Source: Isoetes taiwanensis
Taxonomy: Eukaryota > Streptophyta > Lycopodiopsida > Isoetales > Isoetaceae
Length of the DNA: 64,000 nt
Direction: 5' to 3'
Assembly: GCA_021234155.1 (NCBI GenBank)
Contig: JAJEKV010000014.1
Coordinates: 20,353,513-20,417,512, forward strand
Made by a program: the position numbers and the translations under genes. Of the stretch, positions 48,100-58,134 are shown one piece after another (within the stretch, counting starts at the first letter, position 1; each line of letters starts with the position of its first letter). A model generated the notes under the pieces. The model ran no database searches, was not told the origin of the DNA, and saw nothing but the letters and a program-made list of their open reading frames with translations.

Positions 48100-48145
48100 G
48101 ATACGACTTGTCTCTGCGGATGTTAAAAAATCTATTCTATTCCTT
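48100..48145 (+). mobile_element. LINE 3' end motif with short (TATTC)n tail
   Basis: GCGGATGTTAAAAAATC followed by 'tattctattcc' at 48117-48142 is a diverged copy of the TGGACGTwAAAA LINE end. Only the last tens of bases can be assigned. Confidence 0.5.
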
Positions 48146-48402
48146 TACCTTGATCGTATGGAATTGATCCATTGGAAACAAAAAAAGGAAAAAGAAAATT
48201 TGTTAAATCTAGTACGTGGAGTTGAAGACACAACATTCAATACTAGCTTGAGTGCATGGCTCAATGTTGCCTATTATATGGAAATAAAATTAAGAGGATG
48301 ATATTCCATCATAATTTAAATTCATGTTGCAGATCTTAAGTAAAACATCTTGACTGGACGATGCTCATTATTATACATTCAAGATGAAGAACTTCATCCT
48401 CT

Positions 48403-48597
48403 ATTGATCGGTAAAAGTATTGCGGTTGGTTGAATATATTTACCAAAATAACTTAAACCTTTTTTGTGAAGACCTGCATAAAAATATGCTACCGATGTAA
48501 GTAAAGCCAAAGCAACAGTAGTATTAATATCATTCGTAGGTGCAGCTAACTCTCCATGGGGTAACTCAAAGATTTTCCAAGGGAGAAGAGCACCTGA
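48403..48597 (-). pseudogene. atpI: Plastid atpI fragment in nuclear DNA (NUPT)
   Basis: The minus-strand frame reads [65 protein letters not shown]: 65 codons of plastid-encoded ATP synthase CF0 subunit a (atpI), a membrane subunit of the thylakoid proton channel. The fragment covers the middle of the protein; both ends are cut and flanked by unrelated sequence (an upstream frame starting at 48648 that is not atpI). Substitutions against the usual plastid sequence (H for T in AGLTKK, S for G in KGLGYF, A for P in PTPILL) suggest decay after transfer. A 1-3 kb window of plastid flanking genes is absent, so the insert is small. Confidence 0.93.
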
Positions 48598-48840
48598 CCT
48601 ATCATCATTCGAAATACCTTCATCCTTGGGTATTATATTATTCAACATTCTCAGGCGCTCATGCTGGCGCTTAGGGTTTCAGCCCTGTTCTTTTGCTCAT
48701 AACTCGGGATTCTGGTGTCAGATTCAGGTGTTCTTGGGCTCGTTGGAAAGCTTATCGAACGAGTTTTCCGTCGGTGTATGATTTGTATGGTGTTTCCTCT
48801 GTTTTAGTCGCCGGAATCCACCTGACAGTCCCGGCCCTCT

Positions 48841-49651
48841 ATGGCAACCCCTGACAGCATGCATGCGTTGAAGAAAAGAGCCCGCAATTTGGATACCTCG
48901 TCCCCATCAGAGCAGGTATCACAGGCTGAGGCAATCAGGGTTGTACAGGAACAGGCCGGTTCCCTCCAGGCTAAGCTGACAAGCTTGGAGGCATCACGGG
49001 ACCAATCGCCGGGGGCGCGTTCAAGCGGCTTCTCCAGCGAAGGAGCGAATTTCCCTTGTGGAAGTTCGCTCTGGGGATTATGATTGCGGGGAGCCCAAAA
49101 GGATAATGACCGTGATAAGAGGGGAGATACAAGCAACAACGCAGCTAGTCTAGTCACGGAGATGGGGCACCGCTTGGATAAGGTCCACCAGCAGTGGATG
49201 GAAGACATGGCGCAAGCACGGGCTGACATGAAGGGGTTGCTGCAGCAGATTGTACAAGTCACAAACATGGCTGGTCGGATAGATGCTAAGGAGAAGGATG
49301 TGGAAGCGGCGGTGCGGGCAGGCTCCAATTCCTTGAGGAAGCAAAGGCGCAAAGCAGGACATGTCGGGAAGATGCTCACATATAGAGAACCATATGGCCC
49401 ACTTACAGCAAGAGATGCAGGACCTCCGAATGGAGGTGCAACGAGTCCGGAGTGCACCACAGTCGTCTGCACCAGCACCCCCCATACCAGAGGCCGAGGT
49501 GGCTCAGGGAATCAGGAGGGTACTTCGTGAGGAGCAAGACATCCAGGCACGCCGCCTCAACCTTATTGTGCGGGGATTGCGGAGGAGCGAGGTGAGGATT
49601 TGCCGGTGTAAGCTTACCACCTCGGGTACTTGCAAAGCTCCAATTACATGA
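48841..49651 (+). pseudogene. LINE ORF1 (coiled-coil, RNA-binding type), frameshifted
   Basis: Three overlapping frames: 48841-49083 (MATPDSMHALKKRARNLD start, VSQAEAIRVVQEQAGSLQAK), 49084-49530 (MGHRLDKVHQQWMEDMAQAR, DMKGLLQQIVQV heptad pattern) and 49361-49651 (HLQQEMQDLRMEVQRVRS, then RRLNLIVRGLRRSE). A long coiled coil followed by NLIVRGL is the layout of L1-type ORF1 nucleic-acid chaperones. The frame changes at about 49080 and 49350 make it inactive. The minus-strand frames over this region (48804-49478 and others) are shadows. Confidence 0.7.
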
Positions 49652-49652
49652 T

Positions 49653-50204
49653 TTGGTTATCAAGAGTCCAATCGTGGCCGGAGGACCGAGCATGAGACCT
49701 CGACTAGTTAAGTTTGCGCCTTGGATTGGGAGGCAAAATCTTTGTTGTTGCACCGCACTCGGCCGCTTGAAAGGTACGCCCATATACCGGATCGGATCTC
49801 ACGCCACCGCAACAACGGGAGAGAAGCCAAGAGTTGGTCAAGATAAGAGAGACCGGCAAGCCGGAGGGGCTGCTGGTCCGGTTAATGGCAAGATGAAGGT
49901 ATATGTGCCTCCTCGCCGCAGAGCCGTGAGGCAAAGATTCATTCCCACGAACAAACCGCGTGGCAGGGCGAGAGCGGTCCAGGGGGCATCGTGCAGCAGC
50001 CGGGGAGAGGGCGGATTGAGGCCTTCCACAACCGGCAAAGACATCCATCAGGATCCCGTGAGCAGGCTGCCCGAGTTAGTCCAACCACAGCAGCGTCCTC
50101 AGGCACTCAGATGGGTCCACAGTCGCAGTCAGCATAGGGAAAGTGTCTTCGCATTGTTTCCTGGAATTGTAGGGGCTTCCCGTGGGCGTATGGGCGTGGC
50201 TTGA
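49653..50204 (+). pseudogene. LINE ORF1/ORF2 linker, basic region
   Basis: A 183-residue frame beginning at a valine codon is rich in R, G and P (KMKVYVPPRRRAVRQRF, NKPRGRARAVQG). Its end overlaps, in another frame, the start of the endonuclease domain. It fits the basic C-terminal part of ORF1 or the linker to ORF2. No specific domain is visible. Confidence 0.4.
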
Positions 50205-50965
50205 ATGGGATCACGGCGTGACATGGATATCGTCTTCCCCGCAGAGACATGGGAGTATGAAGGGCATCGATTGCCAGACATTCGAGGATATCAGCATTTC
50301 TCACTTGCTAATGGCGCCATGGCAGACGCGGGTACGGTGGAGTGGCTTGCTACTTTAGGGACGCCTTAGCATGCAAGATCACACTTCGTAAGTCGATGCC
50401 TTTAACCGCTACATGTGGGTAATGGTATTAGAGCCCGGTCATGTCCCATTGTTTCTTGCTAGTCGCTACATTCCCCATGCGGGCTCTAAGTTCTACCGGT
50501 ACATGATGCGCATTAATGGATGTCGAGATGCCGTGATAGGGACTCGTATGATGACATAGACCGCTATACACAGCGAGGGACGTGTGTTTTTGCTAGGAGA
50601 TTTCAATGCTCGCATTTACGCGATTTGCGCTTCGGTGACCTTCCAAGGTGACGCTTAATGCCGATCCGCTTTGGCTTGAGACAGGTGCTACTCAGCATAC
50701 ACGGCACTCCCAGGATATGGTGGCTAGACCATTTGGCAGGCTGCAGCTGGTCCAGCTCTGCCAGGTTTTTGACATGGTAATTTGTAATGGTATGCATCGA
50801 TGGCCACACTTTCGGGGGTGTTACTTGCGGGAGTGATAGGCGGGATGGGGAGCTAGTGTGTTGGATTACCTTCTCGCCCGTAGCAAAGACTTGACATGGT
50901 TACACACTTCTCCATTGGCACAAGCACAGGGGATGAGGAGGCTTTGTCAGATCACTACCCGCTTT
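50156..50965 (+). pseudogene. LINE APE-type endonuclease domain, frameshifted
   Basis: Begins VSWNCRGFPWAYGRGLNGIT (50156-50215; the N-C-R-G opening of APE-type EN), shows LGDFNARI near 50593 (the D-N catalytic pair) and ends LSDHYPLYVTLNW (SDH triad end at 50947-50955). The three hallmark motifs are in the expected order and spacing for apurinic-like endonucleases of LINEs. Frameshifts and stops (for example TGA at 50219) lie between them. Confidence 0.85.
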
Positions 50966-51742
50966 ATGTCACGCTGAATTGGGAGCACTCAATAGTGGAG
51001 ACACCGCAAAGGGGACGTGGCGGGTTACCATATATCCCACTTTATCGGGGCGTGAAGCAGTATGAATCTGTGTTGGTGCGGGAGTTTCTGAGGGGTTTGA
51101 TAGCTTCTACACACCGCAAGACAGTGTGCATGGCTGGTGAAGGCGCCGCTGGTACCGGGGGGCTTCCTTTGTAAAGTGAAGGACCCTCAAGGAGGGACAT
51201 TGCGCATTTTCCCGAGAACCCGTGGTTTGATGCTGATTGCAAGGCTCTAAAGAGCCACCGCTTTGGTCATAGATCCACGATTCTGCGGCCCGGGCCCCGC
51301 AAGACTATAAGCTCTTCCTAAAAGCCAAGAAGGGGAGATACATGGCGTAAAACCCGTGAGCGCGCTTGACATGCTCATGGCGTGAGCCAAAAGCTTTTTG
51401 GCGTAAGGTGTTATACCGAAGCGCCGTGTGGATGGTAATGTAAGTGTGGAGCAATGGATGCACCGCTTGCGGGACTTATATGACCCCCGTGAGCTAATGC
51501 GGGGTGGTGGGGTAGGAGAGGTCTTTGCGGCTCACACGGGAGGATGTCCAAGCCAGTGGTCTCGTGCATCCGGGCGAATGGCAAAGCAAAGGATTTCTGA
51601 GGGCTGCAAGCCGAAGTTGTTGAAATGGGGTGGCCCATCGTGGTAGGGCCCCGACGGTGATCATTAACCAAGCTCTGGCGAGGGGCTCCCTCGGGAGTGG
51701 ATGGTTAGTAAGGTTGTTCCCTGTGCATAAAGGGGTAAATGG

Positions 51743-52310
51743 ATGAGCCGAATTACGGATGATTATGGTAAGCTCGTTGTTTGCAAAGCTCCCCGGCGTG
51801 GGTGGTGGAGAAGAAACTCACTAAGTGGGCGAGGAGGGGTGGGCGGGCAATTGGCCAGCGCGGGCTTTCGCCCACCTCACTCCACGACCATACCATATCT
51901 TCACTTTGAGAGTATTGATGGAGGCGGAATCTTAATGCCGACAGGACTTGTATTTTGCTTTGTAGATTTTAAGGCGCATATGATACCGCCCCAGAGACAT
52001 CTTTGTGGCGAGAGGTTGCAAGAATTGCGAGTTCCACGGGAGTTGCGAATGGGGTGCACCCGGCTTTATGATGGGATTTATGCTGCACTGCCTTATGAAG
52101 ATCGGCGGGTAGCTAGCACTATGGGAGTTAAGCAGGGCTGCCCGTTGTCTCCAACGCTTTTTGGGTTGTACATTGATAGCTTGGAGACGTGGATGCAGCA
52201 CCATGGGGGAGCGGGGGTGCAATTATCTGAGGCGACCTCTGTGAGCCAGTTACTATATGCGGATGATGTAGCTTTGCTAGCCCATACGGCCAGCAAAAGA
52301 TAAAAGAAGC
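51743..52310 (+). pseudogene. LINE reverse transcriptase
   Basis: Open for 186 codons: AGFRPPHSTTIPYLHF, FCFVDFKAHMIPPQRHL (the usual FVDFxKAFD, damaged), RLYDGIYAALPYEDRRVAS, GVKQGCPLSPTLFGLYID (52123-52176) and LLYADDVALLAHTASKR. YADD at 52256-52267 is intact, the only full YADD in the window. The next frame (52440-52724) continues with FKYLGIDFT, the thumb-proximal motif of LINE RTs. The minus-strand frames here are shadows. Confidence 0.93.
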
Positions 52311-53237
52311 ATTTGGATGCCCTCGATGGGTTCGTGGGGGCAACGGGAATGACAAAGTGAACTTGCACAAAACTAAGCTTCTCACGATCCTCGTCCCTCG
52401 CAACACCCTATCCCGGAGTTATATTACAGGGGACAGGAAGTGGAGATGGTGCGGAGCTTCAAGTATCTGGGAATTGATTTCACTACTAACATGTTGTGGG
52501 ATGAGTGTGTGGAGAGGAGAGCCAGTGCAGGCTGGAAGGCTTTATATGCAATGCAAAACGCCGCGTGTTTGCGGATAGATCTCGCGGATCGGGCGAGGAG
52601 AGCACACCTCTTTAGGGCTTTGGTCGAGCGGTGCTGCTATATGGGGTGGAGGTTTGGGACCCGCCAGTTAGCAAAACATGGGATAGGTTGGAAAAGGGTG
52701 CGAGAAAGCTTTCTTGACATATAGCTTGGGAGTGAAGGACACCGTGCCGTATCGACGATTTTGTTGTATGAGGCGGGGTTCGGCCTTTACTGACGATACG
52801 CTATGCGCATCTTACTTGCTTCCATAAGGTGGATGGGATGGATGAGCATCGCTTGCCCCCACAGCCGTGTTGTTAACGCGGGGCCCCCAGCCGGGTGAAG
52901 AGGGTATGGCACGAGCAATCGTAAGGGATGGTTTAGGAGGTGGTCTATGGATTACCAGCGGATGGTGGCAATCGCGCATTCCCGATCGCCTTGAGAATGG
53001 GCAATTGGATGCGGGCTATGCGCCACCCCGTGGGATGCCTCTACTCTTGCAAAGCCCAAGGCGAAGCACTATCACGCCAGATTAATCCCGGCCTTGAGCA
53101 TGGACCCCATCGGTATTTGAAAGCACACATCTCGTGAAGAAACAGAGAGCTATTTTCGCCATAAGGACGGGTTCCCATTACCTCGTAATTGAAACAGTCA
53201 TTTGGGGGTGAATGGCGGCACGGGATCCCTGAGGAGG

Positions 53238-53313
53238 AGAGGATATGTCGGTGTTATGAGATGCGTGATAGAGGATGAGTACCATGCCCTCCGTGATTGC
53301 CCAAAGATATGCC
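53238..53313 (+). pseudogene. LINE C-terminal zinc-binding motif
   Basis: ERICRCYEMRDR in one frame and EDEYHALRDCP in the next give C-x-C...H-x4-C, a CCHC zinc motif at the end of many LINE ORF2 proteins. A single-base frameshift (near 53272) separates its halves. Confidence 0.7.
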
Positions 53314-53644
53314 CAGTCCGGCGGTGCACACCGATCTTAGATGCTCTGACACACCGCTACATCAGTTACTCGCATCACCTATGGTAGCGCGACTGGGAGC
53401 TTACGTCCTGCAGATTTCGGCCGTCAGACTTGCTCTTCGGGGGCATGGTATTTGAGAGCCTACTGTTAGGGTTTTTCCTCCCAAGTGGGGGTTTTTTCAT
53501 CCTGGTAGTAGGGTTCTACTGTACAGTTACATTGTTTGTTTTTGGTGTTGGGGTTTTTGGCTTCTTTGCCTGTTCTCTGCATGTACCATCTCATAGGCCT
53601 CTGGCCTCCGTGGACGTTAAAATAAACTTCCTTCCTTCCTTCCT

Positions 53645-55330
53645 CATTTGGGGGCGCGCGGAGTTTGAGGATATAGAATATTGTGCTATTATGTTGCGGT
53701 ATCAGCTCATGATGACGAGTCTTCACTATGATGCGGTATTTGCTTATGATAACAAGTCTTCTTAAATTTCTCGCTAGTCATCATCTTTTGAATTGAGAGA
53801 AAGACATTGTATGAAACAAATGTAGTTGGTTAATCGAAGGAAAAGAATGTTTGCCAGATCATTATTTGAAGCGATTGAAAGACATGTTTCTTCTTATCTA
53901 TCTATATATTATTGGCGCCAACTTCATGGGCTATTGAAGTTTAACTAGTAGCCTATATCATAGACATTTGGAGGCGTTTCCATAGAAAAAAAAACCTCCT
54001 TGCACCACATTAAGCTGGTAGCTTATATCATAGACATTTAGAGGCCTTTTCATAGAAAAAAACTTCCTTTAAATGTCCACAAACCCTATTTGATTTTCCT
54101 ACATATTCTTAAGCAACTTGACTGAGCTTACTCCCCCAACATCATAGAGTTATGATCTAAACACGGGGGAGGCTACGGTATAATTTCATGTTAGTCTCTT
54201 TCAAATAATTACATCATTTTTGTTTGGATAAAAGGTTTTTAATAATAATTCCTTACAAGAAACAATTAGAGCAACATGTACTAACAAACATAAGTACAAG
54301 TATTAAAGTACATATTTTAGAACTCCAAAGAATAATATTTGTAGACATAATGTTGATATGTGACATAAGGACATTTAGGGAATATAACGAGTAGAATTAA
54401 AAAAGAGCATGATTATCTCTTTTATTCGTTTCTTAATATTCTTAAAAAGTTATATCTTTCAAAAAAAAAGAGAGGGAAAGTCAAATTGACTAGTTTTTTT
54501 ATATTCCCTCCCATGAAGAGTTTATCAAATATTAAAATATCAAGCATCAAACCTACGACAAATGTTCTAGATGTAGTTTCAAAAAGCAAAGTCATGGATG
54601 ATGAAAAGGAGCTTTTATGAGTAACTTTGTGTCAAACACCACTTAAAACACCACTTAAAATCGTGCAATCTATGCTAAATCTTGTTGGGGGTTGGGAGTA
54701 AATTCATGAACAACAAGAAGAAATATATCTTTTCCCTTTTCAAATACATCTTTCAAAAAGGGCATTGAAATCCATGCAAGGAAATAAATAAGAAACCAAA
54801 TAACAACTCAAATCCAAGACTGGTGCATGGAATCTTGGAAAAGCAAGAAATAAGGATACACCACAAAATATCATTTCACTACTGGTACTTGGGAGGGCAA
54901 GGGTAAGGGAGAACAGTACTTGGAAGAGAGGAAAAAAGAATACAAATCATTTCACATCCAAAGGCCAAGATCATATCATCCTCTAGCTAGTATAACATCA
55001 TCCTCTACCAAGTAGTAATTGCCTTGAGCAGGCCATTACGCGAGGTAAAGGCATGGCGAGGCGCGATAGGGCGAGCGGACCGAAGGCCTTATAATGACAA
55101 GGGGCAATTACAAGGCAGGCAAAAGGGCAGTAACATACAAGAGGGTGTGTATTTGCTCTATCCTGTGCAGGTGCTCCAGGGAGGACTTTCTCCACTTTTC
55201 AAACAAGCAACAGTAGCAACCACTGTGCCATGAAATGGGGAAGAGTTTAATAAACTATTGCAGGACAAAGTAAAAAAAAAAGGGGGGCTAACCTTTGTGG
55301 AAGGGAATAAATAAGCCAGCCAGGGGAGAC
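53645..55330. other. Upstream spacer of the WIP gene, no gene seen
   Basis: Contains a 70-bp tandem duplication ('tatatcatagacattt' at 53954 and 54024, each followed by an A run and acctcc/acttcc). AT-rich until about 54900, then GC-richer toward the promoter. No reading frame of note. Confidence 0.5.
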
Positions 55331-55367
55331 TAGAGAGAGAGGGAGGGGCAGACAGAGGGTATATATT
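55331..55367 (+). promoter_or_regulatory. Candidate core promoter of the WIP gene
   Basis: TATATATT at 55360-55367 is preceded by a GA-rich tract (agagagagggagggg, 55332-55346), a pairing common in plant promoters. This would place the transcript start near 55395 and leave a leader of about 420 nt with several short upstream ATGs (for example 55374). It is inferred from motifs only. Confidence 0.45.
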
Positions 55368-55812
55368 AAGCATGTGGGATGGGATGCTGTTGGAAGAGTG
55401 TGTCTGGAAACAGTGTGCTTTGTATGGAAGAGAAGAGGATCTTGTGAGGCAGCCAGATGTCAGAAGTGTGTTCCTGCTATTGCAGCAGATCTGTGTTATT
55501 CAGGCACTACTCTGAGCCCCTTGTTCTCTGCAGAACCAGCAATCTGTGCCCCTGCAGTCTGTATCCTGCTGGTTTCTGCAGCCTTTGACTGATTTCAAGA
55601 AGACTGGAGAGAGGGGTCTGCATGGATGCAAGTATTGAAATATAAGGTAAAGGGTCATCTTGTAGATCCTATCTGAAGCTTGGGGATTCATTGTCCTCTG
55701 GCCGGACATAACCTTTAGATAACAGTTTTGCTGAGGAACAATTTCTCAAAATTTGGGATACTTACCGTTTGAAGCCAGCCTCAAGGAGGAGAGAATTGGG
55801 CAGATCGAGGAG

Positions 55813-57437
55813 ATGAGCTCCAGATATAATCCGTATAGCTCTGTTGGGGTAGTTAGATCTGTGAATACCTTCTCTAATCCGCTCTCCTTCTCATCAGACT
55901 GGCTAAAGCCTCAACTGCCTGTGGGTATACCCGTGAATGATAATGATCTGAAATACTTGCCCTCTTGCTCCAACGTTGCAGCTGCATCCCAGGCGCCCCC
56001 TTCTGGAGCCTACATGCTGCCTTCTAAGGCTCAGTATGCACTGTACTACCACAGGCAACAGCAAATCCAGCATATGCTGCAAGAACAACAGGCGCAGCAT
56101 CAGCATCAGAGGCTCCTAGAGCAACAACAACAACAACAGTATCACAATCAGCAAGGCCTGCATCACCAACAAGAGCAAAAAATGAGAGAGAATTGCAGCC
56201 TTGATCACTTGAGGAAGCAAGAGGATGATGGGAGTTTGTCTCTCAGCCTCAGGCTGCCTGAACCACATGGGGAGGTTGCTAGGCCTAGGCTCCAGAGCTC
56301 TACCCCATTAATGCATGGATCTGCCAGTGAAGAAAATGAAGAAGAAGAAGATAGTGGTGTAACGGTGGCCTTGCATATTGGACCACCTTCTAGTTCTGAA
56401 CCTGCAGGCCTTGTTGAGAGTAGCAGTAGTAGCTTTGAGAGGGAATTGCAGCAGCAGCAGCATAGGGGTAGGCTTCCAGATGGTCAGTATTGGATCCCTA
56501 CACCTGCTCAGATCCTTGTTGGTCCAACACAGTTCTCTTGTCCAGTATGCAGCAAAACGTTTACTCGCTACAATAACATGCAGGTTTGCTTCCTTGCTTC
56601 CTTTTCTTTTTGTTTCATACTAACCTTACAGACCAGACTGCAGCTTACTTCATGGTTTTGCATCCACTGCATTTCTTTAGCTCATGGAAATTTTATGCTT
56701 GGATTGATTTTGAGCACAAAGAGAATTTTTGACACAGTTTCAAGCAAACATCATCTCCGTGGTAGCTAATTGTAGTGTAAATCAGAGATGTATAGATGCT
56801 TCGGCGGTTCAGCTAAATTTAGATATGTCCAAAACGCGTTATATCAATTTATGTCATTTCACATGATGTCATCTGATGAGATCTTAAAATGGTCTTCTAT
56901 GATTTTCAAGGAACAGCATAAGATTTGCTCTTAGAGAACAGTTTATTAAAACGCATGTCTTGGTAAAAATATAAAAGAGCTCTTTGCTGATGAATGCAGA
57001 TGCATATGTGGGGGCATGGATCACAGTACCGGAGGGGACCAGAATCGCTGAGAGGTACACAGCCGACGGCGATGTTGAGGCTGCCATGCTATTGTTGTGC
57101 TTTGGGATGCCGGAACAACATAGAACATCCCAGAGCCAAGCCACTCAAGGATTTCAGAACCCTGCAGACCCACTACAAAAGAAAGCATGGAATCAAGCCC
57201 TTCCCGTGCAGGAAATGCGGCAAAGCTTTCGCAGTTCGAGGAGACTGGAGAACCCATGAGAAAAACTGCGGCAAGCTATGGTTCTGTGCCTGCGGGTCTG
57301 ATTTCAAACACAAACGATCTCTCAAGGATCACATCCGGGCCTTCGGATCCGGCCATGCTCCTCTTAATCCCGAAGAAGTACTAGAAGATGATGCTGGATC
57401 CAACGAAGACGACGACGGTTCTGCCGGATCTGGCTGA
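55813..57437 (+). CDS. WIP-subfamily C2H2 zinc-finger transcription factor, two exons
   Basis: Exons 55813-56583 and 57000-57437 join to a 402-residue protein; the intron (56584-56999) has GT...AG ends and falls inside zinc finger 1, between Q257 and M258. The protein has a Q/H-rich stretch (80-121), SLSLSLRLP (141-149, an EAR-type LxLxL repression motif), an acidic stretch with [10 protein letters not shown], then the WIP domain: Y226-W-I-P229 and four fingers, C243/C246/H259/H263, C289/C294 type with H315/H320, C327/C330/H343/C347, and C353/C355 with H368/H376. WIP proteins (Arabidopsis TT1/WIP1-6, NTT) are nuclear repressors of cell fate in seed coat, root cap and transmitting tract; cucurbit WIP1 sets flower sex. 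The first ATG in frame is 55813; an in-frame TGA lies at 55732-55734, so the TTG at 55753 is not the start. All fingers are intact. Confidence 0.96.
56584..56999 (+). other. Intron of the WIP gene
   Basis: Starts CAG|GTTTGC and ends GATGAATGCAG|ATG. Splicing joins NNMQ to MHMWGHG, restoring the C-x2-C-x12-H-x3-H finger. WIP genes usually carry an intron at this place. Reading through would add about 60 unrelated residues before a stop. Confidence 0.95.
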
Positions 57438-58130
57438 GTTTTGGACGATGCGCAAATTAGGGCACCAGAATTTGCAAACCCTAATCTAGGTATAGATTTT
57501 TTTGGACCAGTGCTGCCACACTTTTTTGGGCGATGATCAACCATAGCATTTGGCTGTATATAATTACAAGAATGGTGCCATGCAATGTTGTTCCTATGTT
57601 TGAAACCAAGTGGTGTACTTTTTTAACTCTTGTTTAAGTTGCACGTCCCATCCAGTATGTATTGTTTCCCTCCCAAAATCATGTTGAAACTCTCCACCCT
57701 TTGGTTGGGATACTCCCACACATATTGGAATTCTTTCTCTTTCTCTGTTCACTGTTTCGTTTACGTCTGCCAATATAATACCAACTGTTTTGTTTTCGCC
57801 TGCCAATACATATCAAGCTTTGTTCGCTAACACTTCATCATTAGGGCTCGCCTCTGCACCTTTCAATTTCAACAAGTTTCATGGTGTTCTATTCAATTTG
57901 TTGACAGTCGCCTCAAAGTCTCCATCGGTCTTGTAGTCAAGGCTTGGGTGGAGTTTAAAATACAAAGTCCAAAGAGAATGACTGGAGAGTATTTGAAGAC
58001 ACTGAAGGCTAAAAGACAACAATGAGAAAGACCATTGATATCTCTAGTCAATATAGTTCTTTCACTATTTTGATTCATGAAATGATTACCCAAGTTCATC
58101 ATGAATGATGTATCTAGTTTGGAATTTCTG
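57438..58130 (+). other. 3' region of the WIP gene and spacer
   Basis: Presumed 3' UTR, T-rich downstream. No strong AATAAA signal is visible close by; near-matches such as AATATAATA (57773) occur. The short frames at 57630-57830 and 57893-58102 are not recognised. Confidence 0.5.
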
Positions 58131-58134
58131 TCTC

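Larger units (their letters stand above)
48660..53644 (+). mobile_element. APE-type LINE, nearly full length, with ORF1, EN, RT and (TTCC)n tail
   Basis: About 5 kb with a 5' leader (48660-48840, containing 'cataactcgggattctgg' and 'gttggaaagctt' words also found near 41146-41207), an ORF1 region (48841-50150), EN (50156-50965), RT (51743-52310), thumb and connection (52440-52724), a zinc-binding C-terminus (53238-53313), a 3' UTR (53400-53610), the end motif TGGACGTTAAAATAAAC at 53611, and (TTCC)n. Frameshifts and stops are frequent but motifs are easy to follow, so it is younger than the other LINEs. CTCAT occurs at both borders (48657-48661 and 53642-53646) as a weak target-site candidate. 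Confidence 0.88.

Noticed and set aside
48804-49478. 224-residue minus-strand open frame, the longest apart from the WIP gene
   Set aside because: It is the complement of the LINE ORF1 coiled-coil region on the plus strand; its composition is that of a shadow frame.
55374-55592. 72-residue cysteine-rich frame before the WIP gene
   Set aside because: It lies at or before the likely transcript start and in the leader; no conservation can be judged, and nothing in it is recognised.
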